DNA of 64,000 nt from Plumapathes pennacea (Eukaryota; Cnidaria; Anthozoa; Antipatharia; Myriopathidae), in contig OZ038463.1 of the NCBI GenBank assembly GCA_964036295.1, positions 32,193,295 to 32,257,294 on the forward strand, given 5' to 3'. Of the stretch, positions 35,356 to 45,045 are shown piece by piece; the first letter of the stretch is position 1, and each line of letters opens with the position of its first letter. A program made the position numbers and the translations under genes. The notes under the pieces are model-generated. The model was not told where the DNA came from. It did not search any database and saw only the letters and a program-made list of their open reading frames with translations.

Positions 35356-35525
35356 CAGTGAACTCTCTCCAAGGCAGACACCCTCGGGACTAGATTTAGT
35401 GTCCGCCTTAGAGAGAGTTCAGTTACAGAGAAACAAGTGAAAATCGGCAAGGATCAAATCTGCATGCTGTCCGCCTTAGAGAGGTGTCCGCTTTAGAGAG
35501 ATGTCCGATTAGAGAGAGATGACTG
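35356..35525. mobile_element. Pogo-like MITE (unit B copy)
   Basis: Same element and insertion point as 26,137-26,306, with TA flanks and CAGTGAACTCTCTCC at the left end. It lies 45 bp after the homeobox stop codon and so probably within its 3' untranslated region. Confidence 0.7.
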
Positions 35526-36162
35526 TAGACTGAATAGCCGGCATATCTTGTTCAGTTTTCATTATATTTTTTTAATTTTGTTTTCGGAATAGCGCAAAGT
35601 CTGTTCTTTTGGGAACTAATATTTTGTGTATTCTGTTATTCCTATTCTGGAATAGGAACAGACGGAATAGTCCCAAAATAATGCCCCTAATTACGCCGAC
35701 ATGGGACCCCGAATCACGGTGTTACCTTTTGCTCCCACTTATATATCTGCATCCATGACGTCATTACTGTTGGTCAACTATCGTCGTCATTACTATCTAA
35801 CTTCTTATTCGATATAAAATTTCACATCACGTGCATAAGCTTTGTTTTCCTTGTGCACAACTTATGAAACTTAGAAAATATACTGAACTAATCTATATTT
35901 GAGTATCGAGTCATAGTGTTGAGTTTCGTAGCTAAGTCTTGATGAGGTTCTACGAGCGTTATACTGAGCTACAAAAGTCTGCACTTGAATCCACAGTGTT
36001 GTGTATTGACCGCTGACTCAATGACCGCACGGCCGAAAAACGTGTTTCCGTGTCCCACGTTGTGATTATTAATTTGACTTTGCTACTGGAATTTATGAAA
36101 TTTAGATGTTATGTGCGCCCTTTATTAATTTATTATTTATTTAATTATATATACATATTTAT

Positions 36163-36174
36163 CTATCTATCTAT

Positions 36175-36205
<31 letters not shown>

Positions 36206-36209
36206 TTTG
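36163..36209. repeat. (TTTA)n microsatellite
   Basis: A run of ATTT/TTTA repeats, longer than the matching run in unit A near 26,940-26,970. It is one of the few length differences between the two units. Confidence 0.9.
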
Positions 36210-36423
36210 TTTTTGTTTGTATCTATTTCTTTATTTATATATCTGAATGTGATTATAATGTTTATTTTCAAAAGCAATAAATTATTCCTTGTCTGTTTTT
36301 ATGAGCTGCATTTGCTTAAAGGTATTTAAAAAAACGAATAGATTCCAATCTTGCTCGTTTGCACCCAACACATGAGCGAGGCTCTGAGGTAAAAACTGTG
36401 TACTACGTCTTAAAACATCAAGG

Positions 36424-36664
36424 CCCGGTGTTTCGAAAGTCGATTAAGCTAATCCAGGATTAACAAAATTCTTTCTCTCGACCTCTCTCCTAATAAACAG
36501 CAAGGTTTTGTTCGAAGATGGATTAGAAAGCTTGTTCCAAGCTTTACAAAACGTTATCAAGAAAGTCGTTGTGGACAAAACTCTCACGTTTTCAGGCTTA
36601 TAAATGACAAGAAAGTTTAGATCTAACCCAGGATTAGCTTAATCGTGCTTTGAAAAACTGTTCC
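36424..36664. mobile_element. Inverted-repeat MITE (unit B copy)
   Basis: Counterpart of 27,184-27,423 with the same inverted ends (GTTTCGAAAGTCGATTAAGC and its complement) and only a few base differences. It predates the duplication. Confidence 0.65.
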
Positions 36665-36867
36665 CAAACGTTTAAGCCGTATTCAAACCCGTCACCCTGG
36701 AGATAGGACTCTAATTATTCATGCTAAAACCGCTGACCACTACTTAGTCTTCCGAGTCATCAGTCAAACAACGCTAAACAATGCCAAACAATGCTGGATG
36801 TACAAAAACCAAGCAGCAAAAGCAAGATCATGAATTAGCTATAGCCGCTTCGGACCATTACCCAATA

Positions 36868-36871
<4 letters not shown>

Positions 36872-36911
<40 letters not shown>
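36872..36911. repeat. (CT)n microsatellite
   Basis: About 20 CT repeats. Unit A has only about 9 at the matching position near 27,930, an example of slippage after duplication. Confidence 0.9.
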
Positions 36912-36916
<5 letters not shown>

Positions 36917-37464
36917 TCCTCTCTCAGCTCTCGCAAAGTCTCACTACAAAACACCCTGGGGTTAAGTTCAAAATGAAAGGAATTATTATTCATAATACGT
37001 GATGTGAATTACGAATGAGATGTTCAATCTCTACAGCTGCTGACCTTCATTGGACAGGTACATGAATGTCTTAATCTTGGTGAAAATCTAAAACTCTGGA
37101 GTATCCACGGGCGACGCAAGCGCTTGTAAGCGAAAGCACTGTTTAAAGTTCTTATTTCACAGTAAAACAAGCTCGATGCATCAGCGAAAGCCCGACCGGA
37201 TCAAAATGTTTCCTTATGCTTTATTGCAGTTGTACGTGTGTCGCTCGTGAATTGACCAGGCGTAAGGGCTCTCGAACCTTCTTTTAATACATTTAGATGG
37301 AATTTTGTTGACGAAGCAGAATTTTATGCAAAATATTAAGAAACAATAATTAGTATGATATTAGCCTCTGCTGTGCATTGTGAAAAACAATTAGAAGGAA
37401 GCCGTGGAACGCATAATATTACGCATGGCCTGAACCATTAATCACGTTCCGATTTTTCGTCGTA

Positions 37465-40400
37465 ATGGCGGAAGTTCGTGCCTCAGTGAGAACGCATCTC
37501 GCGAAAGATGTACTCCAGCACTCAACACTGAAGAAAATTGGTCTTATTCTCAGTTCAAACAATACTCTTAATAACTGGAAAGATGTTGCGGGCAAACTGG
37601 GAAAGAGTATTGAAGAAATCGAGGGGTATTATGACGGCCTTCGGACACAGGCCGGAAACCCAGGATATTCAGTCCTTAAGGACTGGATGTTATCTGAACG
37701 AGGGACGATTTCTCAGCTGTGCGAAGTTTTCGAGGAACTCAAGCTCTATAGCTGTTTGGAGGAAATGAAGGAAGATATGGAAGGTGAGTGTGTGCGTAAC
37801 TATTGTGACTGGACACATTTTGAGTCGAAAGGCCAAAGGAACGAATAAGTCAACTAACATAAACTCATTGGCAACGCTTCCAGCAATGCAAATTGAAGTT
37901 AAATTGACACAGAAGACGATTAAAACTTTCTAAGGCCTTGTAACCTGACCGTTATATATGGCATTCACTTACCTACAGCGGCTAATATCAGAGTTCACCA
38001 CCAAATAATTGGTCTACCGCATTTTCATGCCTTCCCGTGATCAGGTTCTGTGCCTTGACTCGACTGTTGATTTTTGATTTTTGATTTTATGCCGTTGAAT
38101 TGCTAACTTATTCTCAAGACTAGAATTGTTTACTTCGGCGACAAAATACGGAAGTCATTAGTAGTAATTCAATTGTCTTGCTGTCATCCGAAATATTTTG
38201 TACAAAGCCAGCTGTGGTTATTGTGAATCGAAATCTTTTGACTATAGACTCCTAAAATTCTTGGAACCTTTCGTACTCTTTGACTCCTTCCCATTCTGTC
38301 GGTATTTAATGTGTCCGCTAGAACTATTAACGACATTCTTGATAGGATAGATGGAAGGGCTGACTAATTGACCCTTACGGGGCACACAACAATGCGTCTC
38401 TAAGTAATATGTTACCAGATTTTTCACTCTCAATCAGATAATTCGCCCAGAAATACCCAAATGAGTGAGCAAAACGTCTGGCAAATAACAGTTCATTGTT
38501 ATTTTGAGATCTTACTTTGGCGTGTTGTCCCATTTCACGTGACACTAACTGAAAGGGTCAATTTTGTACCGCGGCCATCTTGTACAATGAAATATTGTAT
38601 CTTACAACTTTGTCCTGTGGCCAGTCATTCTAATTTATACCTGATCATTATTTATATTCAAATAACCACGGTGATTAATTTACACAATGTATATTATGTC
38701 TATCGCTTTTGCGACCAAAAAAAATATTCAAAAATTGGTAACATTGACACCATTTTGCTCTTATTAGCAGTCTTATTTGTACTTATTCTTTATTCTAAAA
38801 TCCAGTATTCCAACTAAAATTGAACACCCGACAAACAGAAAATACTGTACTGCGTGACTCAAGCGGTTCCGATAAAAGAAGTGAACCATCAAGTTCCAAT
38901 AGCTCATCCGGGACCTCGTCATGCCCTCCGTCAGAGCCTGGGGCTAGTGCCAGGTTATCAGAGAATATCAACGCAGAGTCTACGCTGCAGTGTAGTGATG
39001 GTGAGGGTATTTCGTCTAGGCCTGCTCCCAAAGAAAATGAAGAGACAAATTGTGGAACCGGTGCAGAGTTGATTAACAAGTTAAGTACTACCGAAACAAG
39101 CGAAAACGCTGATGAACCGCCCCAGCCCTTCTTCCGATATGTCAAGTGCCCAGAGGGTATGGAAACACCAAGTCCACCACCCTCACCATCCCCAAAAAGA
39201 AGCAGCATTATAAGACGGTTTCGTGATTGGCGGAGGTCAAAGTCTGTCATTGGCTCCCCCAAGAAGAGCAACGAGACTAAAAAATCAGTGCCTTTTGTAA
39301 GAAGTTGCAGCACGCCGGAACCTCTGACCAATGCGAACATAGTGCAGTTCGAAGAACTTCAGACGTCTTCACCTGTTGGAATTACACCTGCAGTGACCGA
39401 ACAGTCAAGCTCAGGTGATTGCAGCTTAAACACCGCGCAATCTTCCAACTTGGTGCTGCCCACTGCTCGCTGTCCAAGCGCTGAGCCTGACGTCAGGCGA
39501 GACAGTGCAAGTTCTGAAGAATCTCAGAAATCTTGCACCACTCATTCTGAAGTCGAATCAGGATACTCATCAGATGAGACCTGTAAGTAAATGTACTAAT
39601 GTCACGTTCGTGACGTCACTTACGTTCGTGACGTCACTTACGTTCGCGACGTCACTTCTGTCAGCATTCGGTCTTTCTCGAGGGAAAATTTCACTAAACT
39701 CAATATTCAACTGTAAGTTAGTTCAATGCATTTTCTATATCATATAAAGTTTATATGAAGTCACGCACAAGTAAAACGGGACTTGCCTACGATGCAAATT
39801 TTTTTACCTAGAGCTACACAATAGCGACGAACGTTGATCAACGGAAGTGACGTCAAGAACGGTATCGTACCATGATGTCATTTCTTTGATCGAAGCTCGC
39901 GAGTGATGATTGAATATATTTAAAAGGGTCACTGTTTTATAGTAAAAAGTTTCATGTTTAATTAATTGTAATTTTTTGATATTTCTAGTTGAACTGACTC
40001 CCACTCTAATCGTGGACTCGTCCAAGAAAATCTTCATTTTAAGTCACGACGACCACAGAGAAGCTGCAGAAAGTCTGCACACGTTCTTTAAGGAACAAAA
40101 GTGCGAATGTCACTTTTACCAGCTGGAGCCCTGTCTCGTGGCCACAAGCTTGCCATCCAAGTACATAATTGAAAACCTGAAGAAAGCCGACTTCGTGTTG
40201 ATTTGTCTATCAGCAAAACTTAGCGAGGTGGATGATTCAGGTGACTGTACGAACAATGCACACAAGTATTTAGTTCTGTGCCTCGATTTTGTTGTTGTTG
40301 ATTTTTTATTTTCATTTTTCAATTTTTTGATGTCCTTCTTTTTTGTCTGTCTCTCCTTCACGTAGGAACTTGCGGCAAAATTTCATCGCTAGCTCTACTG

Positions 40401-41222
40401 AAAGCAAAGATACAGAAGTTTAAAGTTCCAGATAGTCCCAATATCTCAGCTGTTCAGTGCCATAAAGAGCTTTTGTTTTTTTGAGCGTGATTTTTTCAGA
40501 TAGGCCATTCTGAAGATTTGGACAATTTGGAAAACATTAATTCAGAAAAATATTTTGTGACGTCATCATTTTGAAACTTATTAAGTTGCGAACAAGAAAA
40601 ACGAGGCTTGGGTGTGAAAATTTACCTCGAATTAGACGAAGGGAGTAAGCCCGGGTTAAACCTCAATCTTACCATGCGTCGAACTCAATGCAAATGAGCA
40701 AAATCCATTGTTTGAGCTAATTTGCATTGAATTCGACGCATGCTAAGATACACGTTTAACCCGGGTCTTAGATAGCCATCGCGAAATGAGCTAACCAACG
40801 GAAGTGACGTCAAGAACGTATGTCCGCGGCCGGTTCATTGCCATCCTCGTTCCCAGGGTCTTTTCCCTAACCCGTGCCCCAGGCGAGCGGGGGGCTGGGT
40901 AGGAAAAAGACCCTGGGAACGAGAATGGTTCATTGCCATTACTAGTCTCCGTAGGCTCTTTCACTCTAATGAATCGCTCAAATTTCCTCTTTCAGCATCG
41001 CGATGTGTTGCAGATCAATTGGAAGAGATTCTGAAGTTCGCATTGGATCAAATGGTTGGTGAGATGGCTCATAAGGGGAAAAACCCAGAAGGAAAATACA
41101 TGCCAGTATTCTTCAGCAAAGAGGATTCAAACCATGTGCCGTTTAGTTTGCAAGGCGCACTGAGGTACAATTGGCCTAAAGACCGCACCACAATGATAAA
41201 AGTGATGAATGGAACAAAGTGA
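37465..41222 (+). CDS. Death-domain/SEFIR adaptor, gene B
   Basis: Exons 37,465-37,783, 38,806-39,582, 39,989-40,240 and 40,996-41,222 mirror gene A exactly in length and phase and give 524 residues. The Death domain (W38, W74), the Ser/Pro-rich linker with TPSPPPSPSPKR and RRFRDWRRSKS, and the split SEFIR-type domain (KKIFILSH, DFVLICLS, KYMPVFFS, HVPFSL, YNWP) are all intact. Compared with A I count four amino-acid changes in exon 1, about sixteen in exon 2, one in exon 3 and none in the last exon. An alternative terminal exon like that of A is at 40,366-40,484. Both genes lack an obvious TATA box. The stop overlaps a GTGAGT donor as in A. Role inferred as an immune or cell-death signalling adaptor. 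Confidence 0.75.
40366..40484 (+). CDS. Possible alternative terminal exon of gene B
   Basis: Counterpart of 31,396-31,514, with the same acceptor, frame and stop. Preservation in both copies is weak support because the duplication is recent. Use of this exon would truncate the SEFIR domain after its first half. Confidence 0.35.
40646..40770. mobile_element. Inverted-repeat MITE in gene B intron 3
   Basis: Counterpart of 31,676-31,800, with TAAGCCCGGGTTAAAC and its inverted copy at the ends. Confidence 0.75.
40844..40926. mobile_element. 83-bp foldback element in gene B intron 3
   Basis: Counterpart of 31,874-31,956, with the same 12-bp flanking direct repeats. Confidence 0.7.
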
Positions 41223-41297
41223 GTCAGTCATAAACTGGCTCACAGGCACTCAGAGTTGGTCAGCTTTCGTCGCCATTAGTATCAGCTCACGACCTGA

Positions 41298-41694
41298 GGG
41301 GGGAGGGGGGGGGGGGGACTCCAACACAAAAAAAGAGTAGAGGTGCTCGTCGTACCTTTTAGGGGGTTAAAATCTGGGGTCTTCGAACCGCTTAGGGTGC
41401 GCAAGATTTTAACGTAATACCGTTTAGGGATCGGGCGTCAGTCGAATGGACTTTTCATGGTCACCAAACAAAACTGTTAATGGTTGCCGTCACATGATGG
41501 ATGTCATTTTTAGCAATCACAGGCATCAAATTGATGTAAAAGCTTGGTATAAACTTTTATTGGTAGCTTATAGGGGTCACTGATAGGCTCGATCCACGCC
41601 CGTTTTGGTACCTCTTAGGGGTCAAAACGAACATTTCCGACGAGCGCCCTTATCGTTTCTATGTAGGAGTCTGGCGGGGGGGGGCACTACGCTT
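41298..41694. mobile_element. G-run inverted-repeat element (complete)
   Basis: The left end (G-run, GACTCC, then GTGCTCGTCG and ACCTTTTAGGGG) is matched inverted at the right end (CCTCTTAGGGGTC, then CCGACGAGCGCCC, then GGAGTCTGGCGGGG). Similar left-end sequence is at 9,556-9,620. The family appears dispersed and non-coding. In unit A only the first 325 bp remain. Confidence 0.65.
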
Positions 41695-42689
41695 TTTCAT
41701 TTAAAGCACAACCGGCTTTGGTCCGAGGAAATGAAGGGAGCGAGGCCATGAAAGTATCCATTGCACGGATTGAGTGTTGGTTTCAACCTGCGCATTTTTG
41801 CACTGCTGTTCAGTATAACAAAAATTATTTTAAAGAAAAATGACGTCAAATGTACTGCAACAAAAACTGGTGTCAATTGACGTTGGCAGTATAAATTTCA
41901 CCTGGAGTTGCAAAGATTACTAGAGATGAGTCAGTGCACGCTAAGAATATGCCTGTTTTACTTAATAAACTTTTGGTCCAGCCTAGCTCGCAGGTCGTAG
42001 GGCGACTGTTTTTAACTCGGTCTGTAACAAGTACGGAAAAAAAAAAAAAAAAAAAGAAAAAAAAAACAGTATGAACTAACGTAGAGTGGTAGCTTTCAAA
42101 GATTGACTGGCCGCCGAATCTAGATTTGCCGACAGTTAAGTGCGTTTGTGATTGGCCGTGCCGTCCTACCCAATCAGCAGAGAGCAGAAATAACTCACTA
42201 TACTTTCCGGCGATCTACATCCGCTTCAGATTTGCGGCGAAACGCATCAGTGTAATTTCTTTGTTGTTGTTGTTGTTGTTGTTTTTGCTTTTTGTTTTTT
42301 GTTTTTGTGTTGTTGGCTTTTTTTTTTTTATAAATATTTGTAGAAAAGCTGCTTCTCCACCCTGGTAACTGTGGTATAATTTAAAGCGTAAGGTTTGTGT
42401 AAATTCTGTTGGAAATTCATTGAATAAAATAGTGCAAGAGCAGTGTTAACTTGTCTCCGATTTCATACTTACAAGAAAATTGGACAATAGCTGTAGGCCA
42501 CTGCGGCGTACGACAAATGCAGACTGCATACCATGTTTATTAAGTGAAAACAAAACAAAACAAAACACATAAACTCAATGCCAGAAATATAAAGCCATGC
42601 CGTTCTCCGTTCCCTTTCGTTTCGTAAAAGTCGTAAAAATCAATTTTATTTTCTAAACTCCTTACCGAAAATAATTTATTTATGCTCTA
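41695..42689. other. Gap between gene B and a recombinase remnant
   Basis: No supported gene. An A-rich run lies at 42,038-42,066 and a (TTG)n run at 42,261-42,281. Two CCAAT-type motifs (GATTGG at 42,150 and CCAATC at 42,170) are close together but no following gene supports a promoter call. Confidence 0.4.
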
Positions 42690-43437
42690 AACTCTCCAGC
42701 AAAGAACACACAACCAGTACAAGCAAAGAACAATTTATTGTTTTCGGCAGGGATAGAACAGTAGTGCCCAATCCGACCAGGATCATGTTAATACAACTTA
42801 AATAGTTTAGAACAAGTAAAATTCCAATATTCATCGGCACAAACAGGCGTGACTCAACTTTGTCACGGACATAGCCATCTTTAGCTGACTCAGATTTCCA
42901 CCTGCCGTGGACTTTGAAGAGGCGATCTGGAATATTTAGGTTTGCGGCTGAAGTGGCTCCTCCAGACCTAAAACTGTGGTTGCTAAATCTAGATGCGTCC
43001 ACTCCAATAGCCTGGAGGTTAACTTTAAGTATTTCTTAGATTTTTTGTCATACCTTAGAGATCTGAAAATGAAATCCTGGGAATCAAAGGGAATTTTCGC
43101 AGCTTCTAAATATTTGAGGAGGTAAATATAGGGGCATGTGATTTTTTCCTGTCTTTGCGATATACACCCAGGAACCTTCCCTATACTTATCGGTTTTAAT
43201 GACTTCCGCAAACATCTTATGATGAGCATGCTCCGTTACAATGTTGCTTCTCCTAATGCTTAAGAGCTCGGAAATACGGAAGAAACCAGCATATGACAGT
43301 AAGCACATACAAACGAACCTACTATCCAACAGGTTACTACTGTCCCCATAATAAATACGAAGTGAACACATTATATCTGGGGTAATCGGCTCAGCTTTTC
43401 TCACGGGCTTACAAGAAATGCGACTAGAAGCCTCCAC
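42690..43437 (-). pseudogene. Frameshifted tyrosine recombinase (DIRS/Crypton-type or related)
   Basis: Three overlapping minus-strand frames together spell a tyrosine-recombinase catalytic domain: SYAGFFRISELLSIRRSNI with the first catalytic arginine (43,437-43,084), then KITCPYIYLLKYLEAAKIPF (43,229-42,936), then NHSFRSGGATSAANL with the H-x-x-R motif, HGRWKSESAKDGYV with the H/W and nucleophilic Tyr (43,002 downward). At least two frameshifts break it, near 43,120 and 42,990. Such recombinases are carried by DIRS retroelements, Cryptons and related animal elements. No reverse transcriptase or terminal repeat is visible nearby, so I cannot choose between them. The copy cannot give a full protein. 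Confidence 0.75.
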
Positions 43438-43478
43438 TATAGATCGGCTTGACGCATCATTCGTCTGAGACGAATTAG

Positions 43479-43520
43479 GCGTCTGTTACGTGCGTCTATT
43501 CAGTCGCACGTAACAGACGC
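43479..43520. repeat. Perfect 16-bp hairpin
   Basis: GCGTCTGTTACGTGCG at 43,479-43,494 is repeated exactly inverted at 43,505-43,520 with a 10-base loop. It lies between the recombinase remnant and a larger foldback and may be part of the end structure of either. Confidence 0.7.
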
Positions 43521-43521
43521 A

Positions 43522-43760
43522 TAAAGCCTTGGTTTCCATATAATCGTCTCTGACGTAAGGATCGTCTCTGTCGCAGAATTTTGTGTCGACGCAAGGATAG
43601 AACACGGTTCTATCGGGATGATCGAGTCGCTTCTGATGTAAGGATCGTTTGAAACAATCGCAAGAGTGTTTCCATATAATCTTCCCAATCGCTTGACAAA
43701 AAACTCTGCGACAGAGACGATCCTTACGTCAGAGACGATTATATGGAAACCAGGCTTTAA
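43522..43760. mobile_element. Foldback element next to the recombinase remnant
   Basis: The left arm (AAAGCCTTGGTTTCCATATA then ATCGTCTCTGACGTAAGG, to about 43,580) is repeated inverted at 43,703-43,759. The arms are about 55 bp and the loop about 120 bp. The loop contains further GTAAGGATCGT copies. No coding capacity. Confidence 0.75.
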
Positions 43761-45045
43761 GAACTGAGATTCGTCTGCCCTGTTTTCCCTTTTCATACCA
43801 GACATTAGTCGTCCGATAGTCGTCTGTAGTGTAAAAAAAGGCCATTGTTTTAGTTTTTATGCTCCGCGGTCTGCGGTTTGCTGTCTGCGGTCTGCGGTCT
43901 GCAGTTACAGCCTACACACGGTCAATATGACCCTTTGGCCACTGTTTGCATTCAGCTAAAACGTACTTTGAGAAGGCTAATTTACAGCGCAAGCGAACTC
44001 TGAAAAAGCAGGAAATGTCATTTCACAGATTCTAGATTTCAAAAATTTCGGCCGAAGAGCCGTACGCCCGGAATCCCGGGGGGGGGGGGGGGGGGGGGCT
44101 GTCTCTATAAAACCCTGACCCTATTCAAGACACAAAAATTTTGCTACCCTGTCTAAGACAAAGTGCTCTATTGATACCCTGTTCAAGACTAAGTTTAGAT
44201 AAGTTAGCCTGCGTTGTGACGCGTTTCCACTGGAGCATACGAAGAAATCGCGCGAAAATGACGAGAGTAAAAATGTGGTTGAGGGGGGAGGGGAAGAGGA
44301 GAAAATCTTCGGAAAAAACCCTGTTTAAGACACGAAAATGTAAAATCTGATACCCTGTTTAAGACAGAAGACCCTGAAAATGATTATCGGGCGGAACGTC
44401 CCTATACAGGAAATATATGACAGTACACCCCCGGGCCCGGAATCACGCGCCCCTGGGTCAGTATGCAGTAAACATTTTCTCTCAGATTCTTTCCTTGCTT
44501 CTCAATTTGCGAGGAGCACAAAGCAAATGCTATTTCTTTTTAATGCCGAAATCGCCGCGGCTGAGGCCAACGTTGGCGGGGGAGCCAAAGGCACGCACTG
44601 CCTATTCTGCCGCTAATTGAAGGCCGATGAGCTCACTGCGTTGCTATGAACGTCCGGTTTGGTGACAATAACTAGCTCTGGAAAGACCGAGACGTGAAGC
44701 AAGGCTTAAGTTATGGAAATTTCTTGAAGCTCCAATTGACGTAGCGCAGTCACGTCCTGTCTTTCCCTCCCCTCCCCCAGACAGTCAGAATACTGCAGAA
44801 TGTGCTGGTAAGCTGAAGCCACAGAATAGGGCACAAAGGCCACGGTGGTAGCGGGCATTACCCCTTGATCTACCAAAAAAAAAAAAAAAAAAAAGGAAAT
44901 TGTGAGCCCAAGTAATAGCAGCCATGGACAGCTGTTTCGGCCTTATTAGGCCTCCCCCAGACAGTGTTTGCTTTTGTCGGTCACGTGTTTACAGTATATA
45001 AATCGTTGCTCCGGAGAGAGGACGGAAGGATTCGAGCAAGAAAAA
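43761..45045 (+). other. Upstream region of gene C
   Basis: A 7-bp tandem motif (GCGGTCT) lies at 43,866-43,904. A G-run at 44,078-44,098 starts a segment in which CCCTGTTCAAGAC and CCCTGTTTAAGAC recur (44,120-44,370), resembling a dispersed repeat. CCTCCCCCAGACAGT is directly repeated at 44,771-44,785 and 44,951-44,965 around a poly-A-containing segment. A core promoter candidate is listed separately. Confidence 0.45.
44982..45002 (+). promoter_or_regulatory. Candidate core promoter of gene C
   Basis: A CACGTG E-box at 44,982-44,987 is followed by TATATAAA at 44,995-45,002, 44 bp before the ATG of gene C. The spacing suits transcription start near 45,025. Genes A and B lack this TATA box. 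Confidence 0.45.

Larger units (their letters stand above)
35095..41623 (+). repeat. Segmental duplication, unit B (probable source copy)
   Basis: Homologous to 25,876-32,652 in direct orientation. B keeps the whole homeobox exon 3 at its left edge and the whole G-run element at its right edge, while both are truncated in A. B lacks the foldback insertion found in A. It has longer TTTA (about 36,163-36,209) and CT (36,872-36,911) microsatellites and one more 18-bp CRE-bearing repeat (39,604-39,655). Confidence 0.9.
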
